From Anaeromyxobacter dehalogenans (GTDB lineage: Bacteria > Myxococcota_A > UBA9042 > DTJE01), in assembly GCA_020722625.1 (NCBI GenBank), contig DYKK01000216.1, positions 1 to 5,813 on the forward strand: 5,813 nt of DNA, written 5' to 3'. This document shows positions 5,701-5,813 of this stretch, in pieces. How positions within the stretch are numbered: position 1 is the stretch's first letter; every line of letters starts with the position of its first letter. Made by a program: the position numbers and the translations under genes. The notes under the pieces are model-generated. The model saw only the letters and a list, made by a program, of their open reading frames with translations. It was not told the origin of the DNA and made no database searches.

Positions 5701-5768
5701 AGTCGCAGACCCGCTGTCGTGAGATGGTGGTGAATGAGGATCCGCGTCAAAGCCAATCGGGTCAGTGC
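5701..5768. other. Gene-free right flank
   Basis: No credible gene, RNA or further repeat is seen between the heptamer array and repeat copy C. A 13-codon open frame (ATG at 5734) has no supporting signal. Confidence 0.4.
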
Positions 5769-5797
5769 GTTGTGAAATCTGGTGGCGGATTCTGGCC
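5769..5797 (+). repeat. Dispersed 29-bp repeat, copy C (right edge)
   Basis: Matches copy B at 22 of 29 positions, with the 13-base core TGGCGGATTCTGG at 5783-5795. It lies in the gene-free right end of the window; whether it abuts another gene end outside the window cannot be seen. Confidence 0.4.
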
Positions 5798-5813
5798 CAG
5801 TTCCGATCCGTCC

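Noticed and set aside
5734..5775. 13-codon ORF at the right edge
   Set aside because: Too short, with no clear ribosome site and no coupled downstream gene in the window.

Overview
This is a high-GC (roughly two-thirds G+C or more) bacterial window in which every supportable gene lies on the minus strand. Reading that strand from right to left there are two transcription units. The first (5547 down to 4550) is a small two-gene operon: an AbiEii/DUF6036-like nucleotidyltransferase and an unrecognised helical partner joined by a GTGA overlap. It is driven by a well-formed promoter (TTGTCC, 17 bp, TATAAT) whose spacer holds a perfect inverted repeat. The layout resembles a toxin-antitoxin or defence-type pair, but no function is proven. 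The second unit (4250 down to 203) is a housekeeping pair, ileS (isoleucyl-tRNA synthetase) followed by lspA (prolipoprotein signal peptidase II), again with a recognisable promoter. ileS next to lspA is a common bacterial arrangement.

The organism cannot be named from the sequence. The HHGH form of the IleRS HIGH motif, the 'NPAGAWG' form of the LspA motif and an enlarged periplasmic region in LspA recall myxobacterial/deltaproteobacterial proteins from memory, so a Myxococcota-like lineage is a tentative guess. The repeat-rich intergenic DNA is also seen in other large high-GC genomes, including Planctomycetes-like ones.

The intergenic DNA is unusually structured. The left edge (1-88) carries four copies of a 22-bp tandem repeat, followed by two hairpins (97-164) downstream of lspA. 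The ileS-lspA gap (1322-1454) holds a perfect palindrome and a tiny ORF translationally coupled to ileS. The gap upstream of ileS (4251-4549) holds its promoter, a 7-3-7 dyad and a CCGGG-rich low-complexity tract. The right edge (5548-5813) holds the operon promoter, a 14-bp perfect hairpin and five heptamer repeats. A degenerate 29-bp element occurs three times: over the lspA start region, over the stop codon of the helical partner gene, and at the right edge. It may be a dispersed repeat that has shaped gene ends.

The most notable points are: the very long LspA (372 aa against about 165), with roughly 170 extra residues between its first membrane segment and the NxGA motif; the operator-like dyad in the nucleotidyltransferase promoter; a G9 run exactly at the nucleotidyltransferase Gly-Gly motif; and the dispersed repeat.
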